The notes under the pieces were generated by a model that searched no databases, was not told where the DNA came from, and worked only from the letters and a program-made list of their open reading frames with translations. A program made the translations under genes and the position numbers. This document shows, piece by piece, positions 51,094 through 59,080 of a stretch of 64,000 bases of DNA. The number at the start of each line of letters is the position of its first letter. The stretch's first letter is position 1. Source of the DNA: Deltaproteobacteria bacterium HGW-Deltaproteobacteria-4 (GTDB taxonomy: Bacteria; Desulfobacterota; Desulfuromonadia; Desulfuromonadales; UBA2197); NCBI GenBank assembly GCA_002841765.1, contig PHAV01000013.1, positions 1-64,000 on the forward strand. The letters are read 5' to 3'.

Positions 51094-51501
51094 ATGATTT
51101 CATTTAGAAAATTTACATCAAAACGCGGCTTTACCCTGATTGAGCTTCTGGCAGTGATGCTGATTCTGGGGATCCTCGCATCAATTGCGGTGCCGAGTTA
51201 CAAGCAGAGTGTCATTAAGGCCCGCGAAACGATCTTAAGTGAAAATCTTTACCAGATGCGACGGGCAATTGACGCCTATTATGCCGATCGGCTGACTTAT
51301 CCCGATGCCCTGGAGAATCTGGTGCAGGACAAATATCTCTACGATATTCCTGTCGATCCGTTTACCCGCACGCGGGACAGCTGGCAAGTTGTCGGCCCGG
51401 AAGCGGATGATGAGGGGCGTATTCCTCCCGGCTCCGTCTTTGATGTTCATAGCGGCAGTGACCTTATTGGCCTTGACGGGCGACCGTATCAGGAATGGTA
51501 G
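51094..51501 (+). CDS. gspG: type II secretion major pseudopilin GspG (second of two)
   Basis: A 135-residue pseudopilin with leader MISFRKFTSKRG and processed N-terminus FTLIELLAVMLILGILASIAVPSYKQ, Glu at +5. The GspG-like body contains LSENLYQMRRAIDAYYADRLTYPDALENLVQDKYLYDIPVDPFTRTRDSW and ends DLIGLDGRPYQEW. The start is ATG 51094, giving a normal short leader. It begins 7 bases after the first pseudopilin stop. No GspH, I, J or K genes and no prepilin peptidase are present nearby. Similar pseudopilin pairs end the Geobacter oxp cluster, as I remember it. Confidence 0.93.
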   Translation: MISFRKFTSKRGFTLIELLAVMLILGILASIAVPSYKQSVIKARETILSENLYQMRRAIDAYYADRLTYPDALENLVQDKYLYDIPVDPFTRTRDSWQVVGPEADDEGRIPPGSVFDVHSGSDLIGLDGRPYQEW

Positions 51502-51508
51502 CCTGCAG

Positions 51509-52213
51509 ATGATTCAAGTCAGCAATCTTGGCAAGAATTATGGCCGTGACCGCTCTGTACTGACAAATATCTCTTTTACCTTGGTCAAGGGGGAGTTTGT
51601 GTATGTGACGGGGACTTCCGGTTCCGGAAAGTCGACACTTCTCCGTCTTCTTTATGGTGCTGAACGCCCCGTTACTGGAAAGATTGCCATTAACGGCATT
51701 AATGTCTGTCGATGCAATTCCTTTGCGCTTGCACAGTTACGGCGGAAGCTGGGACTGGTCTTTCAGGATTTCAAATTGCTCCCCGAGCGAAATATCTTTG
51801 AAAATGTGGCTCTTCCCCTGGAAATTCAGGGAAAGGGACAAGGAGAAATCAATAAACGAGTATTGCAATCACTGAACTACGTAGGCCTTGAACATAAAAT
51901 GCGTACCCTGCCGCAACAACTGTCTGCGGGTGAGCAGCAGCGGGTGGCAATTGCCCGCGCCTTGATTGTCGATCCCGTAGTTCTTTTGGCAGATGAACCG
52001 ACCGGGAATATCGATCCAGAACATATGGCCGGAATTCTCGAACTTTTCAAAGGGGCTAATGCTCGCGGTACGACCATATTGATGGCAACACACGATTACA
52101 GTATTCTTCGACGCTCTCCGAGGCGCACCCTGCATCTGGTCAATGGACAACTTGATAACGACATCTCTCTAGAAACAATTTTGCAAACAGAGAGGGCACA
52201 TGTCGGGAATTGA
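51509..52213 (+). CDS. ftsE: cell division ATP-binding protein FtsE
   Basis: ATPase of the FtsEX complex, which drives conformational change to activate septal cell-wall hydrolases. The 234-residue protein shows MIQVSNLGKNYGRDRSVLTNISF, Walker A GTSGSGKSTLL (35-45), the Q-loop LVFQDFKLLPERNIFENVALPL, signature LSAGEQQRVAIARALIVDP, Walker B LLADEPTGNIDPEHM and the H-loop MATHDYSIL. The start is ATG 51509, only 7 bases after the gspG stop. It overlaps ftsX. Its tight link to the secretion genes suggests read-through from that operon. Confidence 0.96.
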   Translation: MIQVSNLGKNYGRDRSVLTNISFTLVKGEFVYVTGTSGSGKSTLLRLLYGAERPVTGKIAINGINVCRCNSFALAQLRRKLGLVFQDFKLLPERNIFENVALPLEIQGKGQGEINKRVLQSLNYVGLEHKMRTLPQQLSAGEQQRVAIARALIVDPVVLLADEPTGNIDPEHMAGILELFKGANARGTTILMATHDYSILRRSPRRTLHLVNGQLDNDISLETILQTERAHVGN

Positions 52214-53090
52214 CCTGTTCAAACGGGGTCTCACCCCATTACGTCAACATCCATGGTTCACCTTGATGGGGGTCACCTCGGTGGCCGTCGCCCTGACACT
52301 GATTGCCCTCTTTGCCCTCATCAGCCTTAATATGCAAAGGGCTGTTGGGGACTGGAGTCGTGATTTTCAGGTTATTATCTATCTTGATCCTCCCCCGGAT
52401 GAAATACTTGCTCGTCAGTGGCAGACGGCCCTGGGCAGCATGGCCGAGACGGAAGAAGTGACCTACGTCTCATCTGCGGAGGCGTTGCAGCGCTTCAGCG
52501 CACGTCTTGGCAATGATGCCTCACTTCTCAGTGGCATTGGCAACGATGTCCTGCCGGCATCATTTACGTTAAAACTGCGACCGGAGTTTCGTCAGCGCGA
52601 TGCAGTAAAACTTCTCGTTGCCCGGATCGCGCAAAAAAACGAGTGGCGGGACATTCACTATGGTTCAGAGTGGATAGAGCGTTTCGATGCTGCGCGGCGG
52701 CTTATGCGCATAAGTGGTACAATCCTTGGAGTATTCCTTTTTTTATCCGCTTTTTTAATCGTTGCCACGACCATCCGGCTTATTTTGCTGACGCGAAAGA
52801 GCGAGATAGAGGTGTTTCGCTTACTCGGCGCCACTCCTCTTTATATCGGACTCCCCTTTTTGCTCGAAGGGGGAGTTCTCGGTATTTTGGGAGGGACAAT
52901 TGCCCTTTCTCTGGTTTATCTTTTTTATCAAGTCGGGTTGCAGCAGGGACTCCTTTCTTTACTGCAGTTACTCGGAGTCGAACGTATCGTCTTTCTCCCG
53001 CCCCTTTGGCAGATTTCCTTGATTATCGGTGGTGCCGCTCTGGGTTTTTTCGCAAGTTTTGTTGCGATGCGGCGCCTGTCGAAAGTATAA
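52200..53090 (+). CDS. ftsX: cell division membrane protein FtsX
   Basis: Membrane partner of FtsE, 296 residues. One N-terminal helix (WFTLMGVTSVAVALTLIALFAL) leads to the extracytoplasmic loop with DFQVIIYLDPPPDEILARQWQTAL, TEEVTYVSSAEALQRF and LPASFTLKLRP, which is the region that contacts an EnvC- or PcsB-like effector. Three further helices lie in the C-terminal half (GTILGVFLFLSAFLIVATTIRLI, YIGLPFLLEGGVLGILGGTIALSLVYLFY and ISLIIGGAALGFFASFVAM). AGAGGG precedes the ATG, which overlaps the end of ftsE by 14 bases. Confidence 0.95.
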   Translation: MSGIDLFKRGLTPLRQHPWFTLMGVTSVAVALTLIALFALISLNMQRAVGDWSRDFQVIIYLDPPPDEILARQWQTALGSMAETEEVTYVSSAEALQRFSARLGNDASLLSGIGNDVLPASFTLKLRPEFRQRDAVKLLVARIAQKNEWRDIHYGSEWIERFDAARRLMRISGTILGVFLFLSAFLIVATTIRLILLTRKSEIEVFRLLGATPLYIGLPFLLEGGVLGILGGTIALSLVYLFYQVGLQQGLLSLLQLLGVERIVFLPPLWQISLIIGGAALGFFASFVAMRRLSKV

Positions 53091-53170
53091 TAAAAAATAA
53101 GTAAATTGGTACTGCCCCTTTTTGGTGGTCATACTCCTTTTCACAACTTATGGACGAAAGGATTCTTTTC

Positions 53171-53347
53171 ATGAAGTGCCCGAATTGTCACGATCGCACG
53201 CACATTGACGTAGAAATTGGTGATGGATTTACTGACAACGATACCCGTGAGTGCTTAACCTGTGGCGCAGTTTGGTTCTACAGTGAAACTGAAAGTCACT
53301 TCAAAATCATCAAAGAAGGAAACGCGGCCCTGAAAAAAGAAATTTAG
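53171..53347 (+). CDS. small zinc-ribbon protein of unknown function
   Basis: A 58-residue protein with CPNC near the N-terminus and CLTC about 30 residues later, the four ligands of a zinc ribbon, and a charged C-terminus FKIIKEGNAALKKEI. The start is ATG 53171 with AAAGGA at 9 bases; an in-frame ATG at 53150 adds seven residues without a ribosome binding site. It lies between ftsX and the EnvC-like gene. No defined role; it may be a small regulator or a binding protein. Confidence 0.75.
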   Translation: MKCPNCHDRTHIDVEIGDGFTDNDTRECLTCGAVWFYSETESHFKIIKEGNAALKKEI

Positions 53348-53432
53348 CATGTAACTTTTTTCCGGTAGCAATTCAAGTCCAGCTGTTTTTCCAGTGGTGA
53401 AAGCTTTGACACATGTGAAATCGAGAAGCTTA

Positions 53433-54605
53433 ATGGTGGCAGAACGGGGAGACTTCCGTTTTTCTCATATTATTTTCGGGACTACTCTCCTGTTGATATT
53501 ATTTTTCTGTCTGCAACAGAGTGCTTTCGCCGCTGGCGAGGATCTCGATGCAAGCCGTAAAGAACTGGAGGAAATACGTCAAAGGATTGGTAAAACAAGC
53601 CGCACTCTCGAAGAGAAGAAGCGAGCAGAAAAAATTGCTAACTCTGATCTGAAGAAGGTTGAAAAGTCACTGGAGAGGATGACGGCCCGGGTCACAGCAA
53701 TCAGTTCCGAGCTTAATCAATTAACCGTCAAGATTCGTCGTGCCGAGAGTGACCTGGGGCAGACGGGTGCGCAGATTGACGATTTGAGCAGTCTGGTCAA
53801 ACAGCGATTGGTAGCCTTGTACAAGGGGGGAGATAGTACGCTGGCTCAGTCCATCCTCACTCCCGGTCCGGCTGCAGAAGTTTCAAATGATTTTGCATAT
53901 TTACAGAAAATTGTACAACATGATCGAGAATTGCTGGGCGGTTACCAGCTCAGACTTAATCACCAGAATCAGAACCTTCAGCAACTTGCCTCTCTGCGTC
54001 AGAACCAGTTGCGATTAAAAAAAGAGATGGAAAAAGAGCAGCAGGAAATGCTGCAGCTCACGAAAATGAAAGAAGCTCTTCTCCAGAAAGTACGCAAGGA
54101 CAAGAATTCACTGTCTCGACAATTGACGGAACTACAGGGCCGGGCTAAACGCATTGATGGCCTTATCCGTAATTTTGAAGCCACGAGAAATCGTCAGCCA
54201 TCGACTCCGGGGACATTGTTCTCCGGGCAGAAAGGACGACTGTCCTGGCCGGTTAATGGACGCGTACGGATCCCCTTTGGTAATAGCCGTCATCCGGATT
54301 TGGGGACACCCTACCAAAGTCACGGGATTGAAATTGAGGTCTCCGGTGATTTGCCGGTCAAATCAGTCTGGTCGGGGAAGGTTGTTTTTGCCAATGCGTT
54401 CAAGGGCTACAACAATCTTTTGATTATCGATCATGGGGACAGTTATTATACGCTGTATGCACAAACGGCTTCACTAACCTGTAAAGTAGGGGACAAAATC
54501 AGTCAAGGACAGGTTGTCGCGCAGACCGACGGCAGTGCGGGACGTTTTTATTTTGAAATACGCAAAGGGGGAACCCCCCTCGACCCCAAAAACTGGCTGC
54601 AATAA
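53433..54605 (+). CDS. EnvC-like murein hydrolase activator with degenerate LytM domain
   Basis: A ~390-residue exported protein with hydrophobic signal IIFGTTLLLILFFCLQQSAFAAG. A long coiled coil spans about 40-245 (ELEEIRQRIGKTSRTLEEKKRAEK, LKKEMEKEQQEMLQLTKMKEALLQKV), and a C-terminal M23/LytM domain about 275-390. The zinc-site motifs are altered: HGIEIE has Glu where active enzymes have HxxxD, YAQ replaces YAH, and RFYFEIR replaces HLHFEIR. So, as in E. coli EnvC, it should not hydrolyse peptidoglycan but activate amidases under FtsEX control; ftsEX lies just upstream. The start is uncertain (53433 ATG, or GTG 53394). Confidence 0.88.
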   Translation: MVAERGDFRFSHIIFGTTLLLILFFCLQQSAFAAGEDLDASRKELEEIRQRIGKTSRTLEEKKRAEKIANSDLKKVEKSLERMTARVTAISSELNQLTVKIRRAESDLGQTGAQIDDLSSLVKQRLVALYKGGDSTLAQSILTPGPAAEVSNDFAYLQKIVQHDRELLGGYQLRLNHQNQNLQQLASLRQNQLRLKKEMEKEQQEMLQLTKMKEALLQKVRKDKNSLSRQLTELQGRAKRIDGLIRNFEATRNRQPSTPGTLFSGQKGRLSWPVNGRVRIPFGNSRHPDLGTPYQSHGIEIEVSGDLPVKSVWSGKVVFANAFKGYNNLLIIDHGDSYYTLYAQTASLTCKVGDKISQGQVVAQTDGSAGRFYFEIRKGGTPLDPKNWLQ

Positions 54606-54653
54606 TTCATTGCCGCTTTGGGTGTTTTAGCGATACCAACAGGGAATTTTTTG

Positions 54654-55955
54654 ATGAAGCGTTTGCAACAAATCTTCTTTACCCTCTTTTTGTTCGTTCT
54701 TTGTCCCGTGGTTGTTGTCCCTTTTGCTCGACTTTCCTGGGCAGAAGAAGTCAACCCCTATCAGGAATTGCAACAATTGACGGACGTTATGGCTATTATC
54801 CGCCGTAATTACGTTGACGAAGTGCCCTTAAAGACGTTGGTCGACGGTGCAATTCGCGGCATGCTGGCATCTCTTGATCCTCATTCCTCTTTCCTTGCTC
54901 CCGAAGATTATAAAGAAATGCAGACCGATATGTCCGGAGAGTTTATCGGCTTGGGTCTGGATGTAACCATCCGGGATGAAGAGCTTGTGGTGATAGCGCC
55001 GCTGGAAGGAAGTCCCGCCGAAAAGGCCGGTATTATTGCCGGAGACCGGGTGGTGAGAATTGACACTCGCAATACCCGGGATATCGAAAACGTCATGGAT
55101 GCACTCCGTTTGTTGCGCGGGGTTAAGGGGAGCTCAGTAACGCTGACAATCATGCGTGAGGGGTTTGAAAGTCCCAAAGAATTTACTTTGCAGCGAGATA
55201 TTATCAAAATTATCAGTGTTCACTCCAGGTCCCTTGAACCTGGTTATGGTTATTTGCGAATTGCCCAGTTTCAGGCGACAACCGCCGCTGAGGTCGCCAG
55301 GGAACTGACCCAACTCCATCAGGAAAGTCCAGCCGGCTTGAATGGTCTGATTCTCGACTTGCGCAATAATAGCGGCGGTCTCCTTGATCAAGCCGTGAAT
55401 GTGGCTAATTTCTTTCTGGAGAAAGGTCTGATTGTTTATACCGAGGGGAGAGAGCCGGGAAGTCAATTGCAATACAGTGCTCAACAACGCGGAACCGAAC
55501 CTTATTATCCGTTGATTATCCTGATTAATAACGGCAGTGCCAGTGCGGCTGAAATTGTGGCGGGGGCCTTGCAAGATCACGGCCGCGCTTTACTTCTCGG
55601 TACGAAAAGCTTTGGCAAGGGTTCTGTGCAAACGATTCTCCCTCTGCGCGATGATTATGGGCTGAGGCTGACCACGGCGCGTTACTTTACTCCTCTGGGG
55701 ACGTCCATTCAAGCTCTCGGAATAACTCCTGATATAGTCGTTGCTGCCAGACAAGGGAAGTTGGTTCGATCCGACCATTTTAGTGAAAAAGATCTCCCGC
55801 ATCACATCGCCGCAACGGGGAATCAAGAACCTTTAAAAAAGAGCATCGGCCTGAAAAAAGTAGAGACAGGTGAAGAAGATAATCAATTGCAATATGCTCT
55901 GGATATCCTCAAAGGAAGACATATTTTACAGTCTGTAAAGAAGGGGCCAGGCTGA
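54654..55955 (+). CDS. ctpA: carboxyl-terminal processing protease, S41 family
   Basis: Exported serine protease of 433 residues that cuts proteins at their C-terminus, often controlling cell-wall hydrolases. A signal peptide MKRLQQIFFTLFLFVLCPVVVVPFA-type start is followed by VMAIIRRNYVDEVPLKTLVDGAIRGMLASLDPHSSFLAPEDY. A PDZ domain (about 100-170: PLEGSPAEKAGIIAGDRVVRID) and the S41 core LILDLRNNSGGLLDQAVNVANFFL follow. The catalytic Ser is Ser297 (NNGSASAAEIVAG) with Lys322 (KSFGKGSVQ), the usual 25-residue spacing. The start is ATG 54654 with AGGGA. It follows the EnvC-like gene, as often seen in bacteria. Confidence 0.96.
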   Translation: MKRLQQIFFTLFLFVLCPVVVVPFARLSWAEEVNPYQELQQLTDVMAIIRRNYVDEVPLKTLVDGAIRGMLASLDPHSSFLAPEDYKEMQTDMSGEFIGLGLDVTIRDEELVVIAPLEGSPAEKAGIIAGDRVVRIDTRNTRDIENVMDALRLLRGVKGSSVTLTIMREGFESPKEFTLQRDIIKIISVHSRSLEPGYGYLRIAQFQATTAAEVARELTQLHQESPAGLNGLILDLRNNSGGLLDQAVNVANFFLEKGLIVYTEGREPGSQLQYSAQQRGTEPYYPLIILINNGSASAAEIVAGALQDHGRALLLGTKSFGKGSVQTILPLRDDYGLRLTTARYFTPLGTSIQALGITPDIVVAARQGKLVRSDHFSEKDLPHHIAATGNQEPLKKSIGLKKVETGEEDNQLQYALDILKGRHILQSVKKGPG

Positions 55956-55959
55956 ACGG

Positions 55960-56955
55960 ATGGAGGAGACACAGAATAAAAAAAAAGGTTCAGCTAAAGG
56001 GAAGAAGTCCAAAAAGGGATCGCCAACAAAGCGATCCTTCTTTTTCAAGCCTGCCACGATAATTCTGTTTTTTTTGACGACCCTCTTGCTGGTGCTGGGA
56101 ATCCTTTATCTGGCCCGTGTTCAGCAGTGGTTTTCTCCACCGATAGATAGTAAGTCTTCAACGACGGTGACACCGGTTCAAAAAGAGGAAAAAAGTTCAG
56201 CATCGAAAAAGGTTTCTGTGCCGGCTGCAGAGTATAACAACCTGCCCCTGACGCAACGTGATAGTTACGATCCGCTGCTTCGTGAGCAGGGGACGGCGCT
56301 CGTTGCTATTATCGTCGATGATCTCGGTGGAGATCTGGGAATGATGCAGGAATTTCTGGACCTGCAGCTCAATCTCACCGTTGCTGTTTTGCCGAATGTC
56401 CCCCATGCCCGTGCTGTCGCCGAATTAGCGCATGCGGCCGGGCGGGAAGTTCTCCTGCATATACCGATGGAACCAAGAGATTATCCGGCCGTTGATCCCG
56501 GGGAGCAAGCCCTCATGGTCGATCTATCCAGAGAAGAAGTGCAGCATCGTTTGCGCGGCTATCTGCAGACAGTACCTTGGGTCGTGGGGGCTAACAATCA
56601 TATGGGTTCCCGTTTTACCGAGAGTCATGAAGGGATGCAGGGGGTTTTGCAATTCCTCAAAGATCAAGGAATGTTTTTTGTTGATAGTGTTACCACTGCC
56701 GATTCTGTTGCGATTGCCGAGGCGAAGAGGATCGAAATTGCCCATAACGAGCGCGATCTCTTTCTTGATAATGACTTGAATGAAGAAGCCATCCGCCGGC
56801 AAATTCGCAAATTAATCAAAATCGCCAAAGAGACGGGGAGTGCCATCGGCATTTGTCACCCTCATAGCGCGACTGTTGCCGCCCTTAAACAGGAAGCCCC
56901 GAGCATTGCTGCCGCCGGGGTACATATGGTCGGCGTATCAGCGCTGGTCCGTTAG
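55960..56955 (+). CDS. divergent polysaccharide deacetylase family protein (YibQ-like)
   Basis: A 331-residue protein with a lysine-rich cytoplasmic start (KKKGSAKGKKSKKGSP), one membrane anchor (about 31-52) and a periplasmic domain of the divergent polysaccharide deacetylase type. Visible are LVAIIVDDLGGDLGMMQEFL, LNLTVAVLPNVPHARAVAELAHAAGREVLLHIPMEP, NNHMGSRFTESHEGMQGVLQFLK, FFVDSVTTADSVAIAEAK and GSAIGICHPHSATVAAL. The HIPMEP and NNHMGS motifs are diagnostic. Function in E. coli YibQ is unknown, but the gene commonly follows envC and ctpA. It starts 4 bases after ctpA and ends the long operon. Confidence 0.93.
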   Translation: MEETQNKKKGSAKGKKSKKGSPTKRSFFFKPATIILFFLTTLLLVLGILYLARVQQWFSPPIDSKSSTTVTPVQKEEKSSASKKVSVPAAEYNNLPLTQRDSYDPLLREQGTALVAIIVDDLGGDLGMMQEFLDLQLNLTVAVLPNVPHARAVAELAHAAGREVLLHIPMEPRDYPAVDPGEQALMVDLSREEVQHRLRGYLQTVPWVVGANNHMGSRFTESHEGMQGVLQFLKDQGMFFVDSVTTADSVAIAEAKRIEIAHNERDLFLDNDLNEEAIRRQIRKLIKIAKETGSAIGICHPHSATVAALKQEAPSIAAAGVHMVGVSALVR

Positions 56956-56960
56956 TCGTG

Positions 56961-57788
56961 CTAAAGCTCCAAAGGGTCGGCATCACCAGCGATCTGGCCG
57001 AGACGCCGCGCCGGTTCATTGCGATAGTCTTGTAAAACCTGTCGGGCCAGTTGTGTAAACTGGTTGTGTACATCGGAATTTTGCCCGTAGCTGATAATCG
57101 GGTAGACCTTGCCGTCAGGGTTGGTCTGCAGCGAGTCGACTTTGGGACTGCGGGTGATGCAAACCTCCATACAGCGATAGCCACGGTTGATGGCATAAGC
57201 GCGTAAAAGCTGGCGCATGTCACGAAACGGACCTTCGAAACGGATGCGGGCATCGATCAGGCAGGGGAGGAGGCGCACAGCGCGACGCGAAAGCTTGGCA
57301 CGATCAAAAAAATCGTAAAGGTATTTGCAGTTTTCCAGGGAGGGGAGGTCCTTGACCGGCACAATGACACGATCAGAAGTAAAGAGGGCATTGAGGGTAA
57401 AGGGATCAAGGTCGGGACGGGTGTCGATGATAACAATACCACTAAGTTGCGATGCCGCAAGGAGGCGGGCAAAGGAGGCGGCGTCAGTCAGTAATTCTCG
57501 CACTTCAGGTAAGCGGCGCGAAGAAGGGACAAACTGAACACCGAACTGACCAAGTTCAGTCAACTCCTGGGCCGGATCTCCGGCGAAAAGATGGAGAATA
57601 TCCTTTTTATTGGCAGCTTCTTTACTGATGCGGAAGAGACGGTCAACAGTAAAGTGGTTGTCAAAGCTGAAGATGGTGACGGGAAGATCTTCGCAAAGGG
57701 CTTTCAGATAGATCGCCAGATTGGTGGCGACGGTCGTTTTTCCGACTCCCCCTTTTTCGCTTGAAAGGGTAATGATATAAGGGCGCAT
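56961..57788 (-). CDS. ParA/MinD-type P-loop ATPase, orphan
   Basis: A 275-residue deviant-Walker ATPase. MRPYIITLSSEKGGVGKTTVATNLAIYL carries the KGGVGKTT motif with Lys12 and Lys17. The switch-I and Walker B-like segment is SGIVIIDTRPDLDPFTLNALFTSDRVIVPVKDLPSLEN. There is no ParB partner, no MinC/E and no chromosome-partition neighbours. The sequence between the ATP site and IIDTRPD is less conserved than in true ParA. Start ATG 57788 is chosen because GAGGAG lies 6 bases upstream. It is convergent with the YibQ-like gene (5-base gap) and divergent from xseA. The role is unknown. Confidence 0.85.
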   Translation of the reverse strand: MRPYIITLSSEKGGVGKTTVATNLAIYLKALCEDLPVTIFSFDNHFTVDRLFRISKEAANKKDILHLFAGDPAQELTELGQFGVQFVPSSRRLPEVRELLTDAASFARLLAASQLSGIVIIDTRPDLDPFTLNALFTSDRVIVPVKDLPSLENCKYLYDFFDRAKLSRRAVRLLPCLIDARIRFEGPFRDMRQLLRAYAINRGYRCMEVCITRSPKVDSLQTNPDGKVYPIISYGQNSDVHNQFTQLARQVLQDYRNEPARRLGQIAGDADPLEL

Positions 57789-57868
57789 CTTCATCTCCTC
57801 GTGTGGAGGGTTTTTATAGTGCAAATACGCAGAAAAGTCAAAAATTCGCTGGCGCAACAAGGGCAAAG

Positions 57869-59080
57869 ATGAGTGTCCCCACAGCCATACCGGTTTCTCG
57901 ACTGGTCGCCTTGCTACGGGACGTTGTCGAAGAAAATTTCCTGTCGGTGTGGGTCGAAGGAGAGATCTCCAACTTTTCGATTCCGGCCTCTGGGCACTAC
58001 TACTTCACCTTGAAAGAGAGCGATGCCCAGTTGCGTACGGTCATGTTTCGTGCGCACAACCGTTTGCTCCGTTTTGTCCCGGAAAATGGGCTCAAAGTTG
58101 TATGCCGCGGTCGCGTCTCCGTCTATCCGCAACGGGGAGAGTTACAATTTATCGCCGAGGGAATAGAACCGTGCGGTGTCGGCGGTCTGCAGTTGGCCTT
58201 TGAACAGTTGAAAGAGCGTCTGGCTACAGAAGGGCTCTTTGCCAGCGAAGTCAAGCGCCCTCTGCCCCTTCATCCCGAGACGGTCGGTATCGTCACCTCG
58301 GCAACCGGGGCGGCTTTGCAGGATATTCTGCAGATTCTGCGTCGGCGCGGCGCCGGGGTCCGCATCCTTCTGGCCCCGGTCCGGGTGCAGGGGGAGGGTG
58401 CTGCAGGGGAGATTGCCCAGGCGATCTGCGACCTTAACCGTCACGGTCAGGCTGATGTCCTGATTGTCGGCCGGGGCGGCGGGAGTCTTGAAGATCTCTG
58501 GGCGTTTAATGAAGAGATCGTCGCCCGCGCTATTCGCGCTTCCCGGATTCCGGTGATCTCGGCGGTTGGCCATGAAACCGATACGACGATTGCCGATTTT
58601 GCCGCGGATCTTCGTGCTCCGACCCCAAGCGCGGCAGCTGAACTTGTCGCCCGGGGACGATTGGAGCGGGAGGTGCACCTCGATCACCTCTGTACACGCC
58701 TTGCCGCACGCATCGATTCCCGCTTGCGTTTTGCCAAGGAGGTCGTCGAAGGTTTGGCGCGCCGTTTGCGTTCTCCCCTGGCTGCCGTGGCTCAACATCG
58801 ATTGCTTCTTGAACAACTGGAAAATCGACTCGACAGCGCAATGGTGCGTCGCTTGCAGCGGCAAAAGGATCATCTGCACGGCATCCTCGGCCGCCTCCAT
58901 CTCCTCTCCCCCTTTGCCACCGTAGCCCGCGGCTATGCGATAGTCACCAAAAGTGACGGATCGGTGGTGCGTGATGCGATGACCGTCCATCCTGGTGAAC
59001 GGATTTATCTCCAACTCCAACAGGGCAAACTCACCGCTAACGTCGAAAAGGTCGAAGCGGAAAAGGTAGAAAAGTGCTAA
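57869..59080 (+). CDS. xseA: exodeoxyribonuclease VII large subunit
   Basis: Catalytic subunit of ExoVII, which degrades single-stranded DNA from both ends. 403 residues. An N-terminal OB-fold (VSRLVALLRDVVEENFLSVWVEGEISNFSIPASGHYYFTLKESDAQLRTVMFR) is followed by the catalytic domain with VGIVTSATGAALQDILQIL, RRRGAGVRILLAPVRVQGEGA, ADVLIVGRGGGSLEDLWAFNEEIVARAI and IPVISAVGHETDTTIADFAADLRAPTPSAAAE. A coiled-coil region and the C-terminal LSPFATVARGYAIVT follow. The start is ATG 57869 with AAGGG. The XseB gene follows one gene later. Confidence 0.96.
   Translation: MSVPTAIPVSRLVALLRDVVEENFLSVWVEGEISNFSIPASGHYYFTLKESDAQLRTVMFRAHNRLLRFVPENGLKVVCRGRVSVYPQRGELQFIAEGIEPCGVGGLQLAFEQLKERLATEGLFASEVKRPLPLHPETVGIVTSATGAALQDILQILRRRGAGVRILLAPVRVQGEGAAGEIAQAICDLNRHGQADVLIVGRGGGSLEDLWAFNEEIVARAIRASRIPVISAVGHETDTTIADFAADLRAPTPSAAAELVARGRLEREVHLDHLCTRLAARIDSRLRFAKEVVEGLARRLRSPLAAVAQHRLLLEQLENRLDSAMVRRLQRQKDHLHGILGRLHLLSPFATVARGYAIVTKSDGSVVRDAMTVHPGERIYLQLQQGKLTANVEKVEAEKVEKC

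Noticed and set aside
53433-54605. Active M23 endopeptidase
   Set aside because: The zinc-binding HxxxD and HxH positions are replaced, so an EnvC-like activator role is more likely; the intact M23 enzyme is the one at 59.1 kb.
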